Origin: Herbaspirillum aquaticum
GTDB taxonomy: Bacteria > Pseudomonadota > Gammaproteobacteria > Burkholderiales > Burkholderiaceae_D
Assembly (NCBI RefSeq): GCF_002213425.1
Contig: NZ_NJGV01000008.1
Location: forward strand, 1-64,000
Length of the DNA stretch: 64,000 nucleotides
Reading direction: 5' to 3'
This document shows, one piece after another, positions 63,884 to 64,000 of the stretch. A model generated the notes under the pieces. That model was given only the letters and a program-made list of their open reading frames with translations, was not told the origin of the DNA and did not search any database. Both the position numbers and the translations under genes were made by a program. Each line of letters opens with the position of its first letter. The first letter of the stretch is position 1.

Positions 63884-64000
63884 GATGCTCCGCTCTCAAA
63901 TCCCTGTGGATGACGAAGGCCGCAACGCGCAAACCCCCATCCTGTTCAAAACCCAGCAATTAGATATCAGCCTGGCCGATACCTCATGCCTGAAAACTTA
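63884..64000. other. Upstream region of puuD, no gene seen
   Basis: The last 117 bases contain no ORF that I can support; they probably hold the promoter and leader of puuD or the start of a neighbouring gene lying outside the window. Confidence 0.4.

Overview
The window looks like chromosome of a betaproteobacterium of the Oxalobacteraceae, most probably Herbaspirillum or a close relative. The pointers are the GC-rich core genes, the tRNA-Phe 3' sequence, a complete pelABCDEFG locus, ureide and tetronate catabolism, and the gene families present. This is inferred by reading alone; no database search was possible.

Positions 1 to about 15.75 kb are an accessory region, visibly less GC-rich than the rest. 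It starts with an overlapping pair of signalling genes (PAS-GGDEF-EAL and a PAS-containing chemotaxis receptor), followed by a complete IS3-family element (3581-4901). Next comes a mobile element. It carries a three-gene plus-strand operon of unknown function whose middle gene joins a radical-SAM-like domain to a nucleotidyltransferase domain. It also has a winged-helix regulator, a tyrosine integrase, a plasmid/ICE-type small protein, a 44-residue membrane protein and a DUF927 helicase-like protein, separated by conspicuous strong hairpins. It ends at a tRNA-Phe 3' remnant (13586-13630), and two further partial copies of the same core sequence lie nearby. Right of the remnant is an OLD-like ATPase/TOPRIM gene followed by a DUF1493 gene, a possible defence or toxin/immunity cargo.

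From about 15.8 kb the sequence is core-like and GC-rich. In order: a MotA/TolQ-like plus OmpA-domain pair (minus); a large autotransporter; a lipoprotein hydrolase; malate:quinone oxidoreductase with a signal peptide; an orphan cheD; the L-threonate/tetronate operon (gntR, ltnD, otnK, otnC, MFS transporter, otnI; minus), which should convert four-carbon sugar acids to dihydroxyacetone phosphate; a cytosolic 5'-nucleotidase; a CPBP membrane protein; a ceramidase-family membrane protein; a divergent nimT/nimR-like pair; and a CYTH-CHAD protein.

37.2-50.6 kb is the complete pelABCDEFG operon on the minus strand for the c-di-GMP-controlled Pel exopolysaccharide. The normal start of pelB appears broken by a one-base indel, and the pelB-pelC junction carries an eight-copy hexanucleotide repeat.

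51.2-63.9 kb is a nitrogen/purine scavenging block: a GntR regulator with a polar-amino-acid-type ABC transporter, a lipoprotein, adenine deaminase, a second GntR regulator, an NCS1 permease, an allantoin/hydantoin racemase, PuuE allantoinase, and (minus strand) PuuD membrane urate oxidase. Between puuE and puuD lies an 820-bp non-coding element bounded by 175-bp near-identical inverted repeats with further hairpins nested inside.
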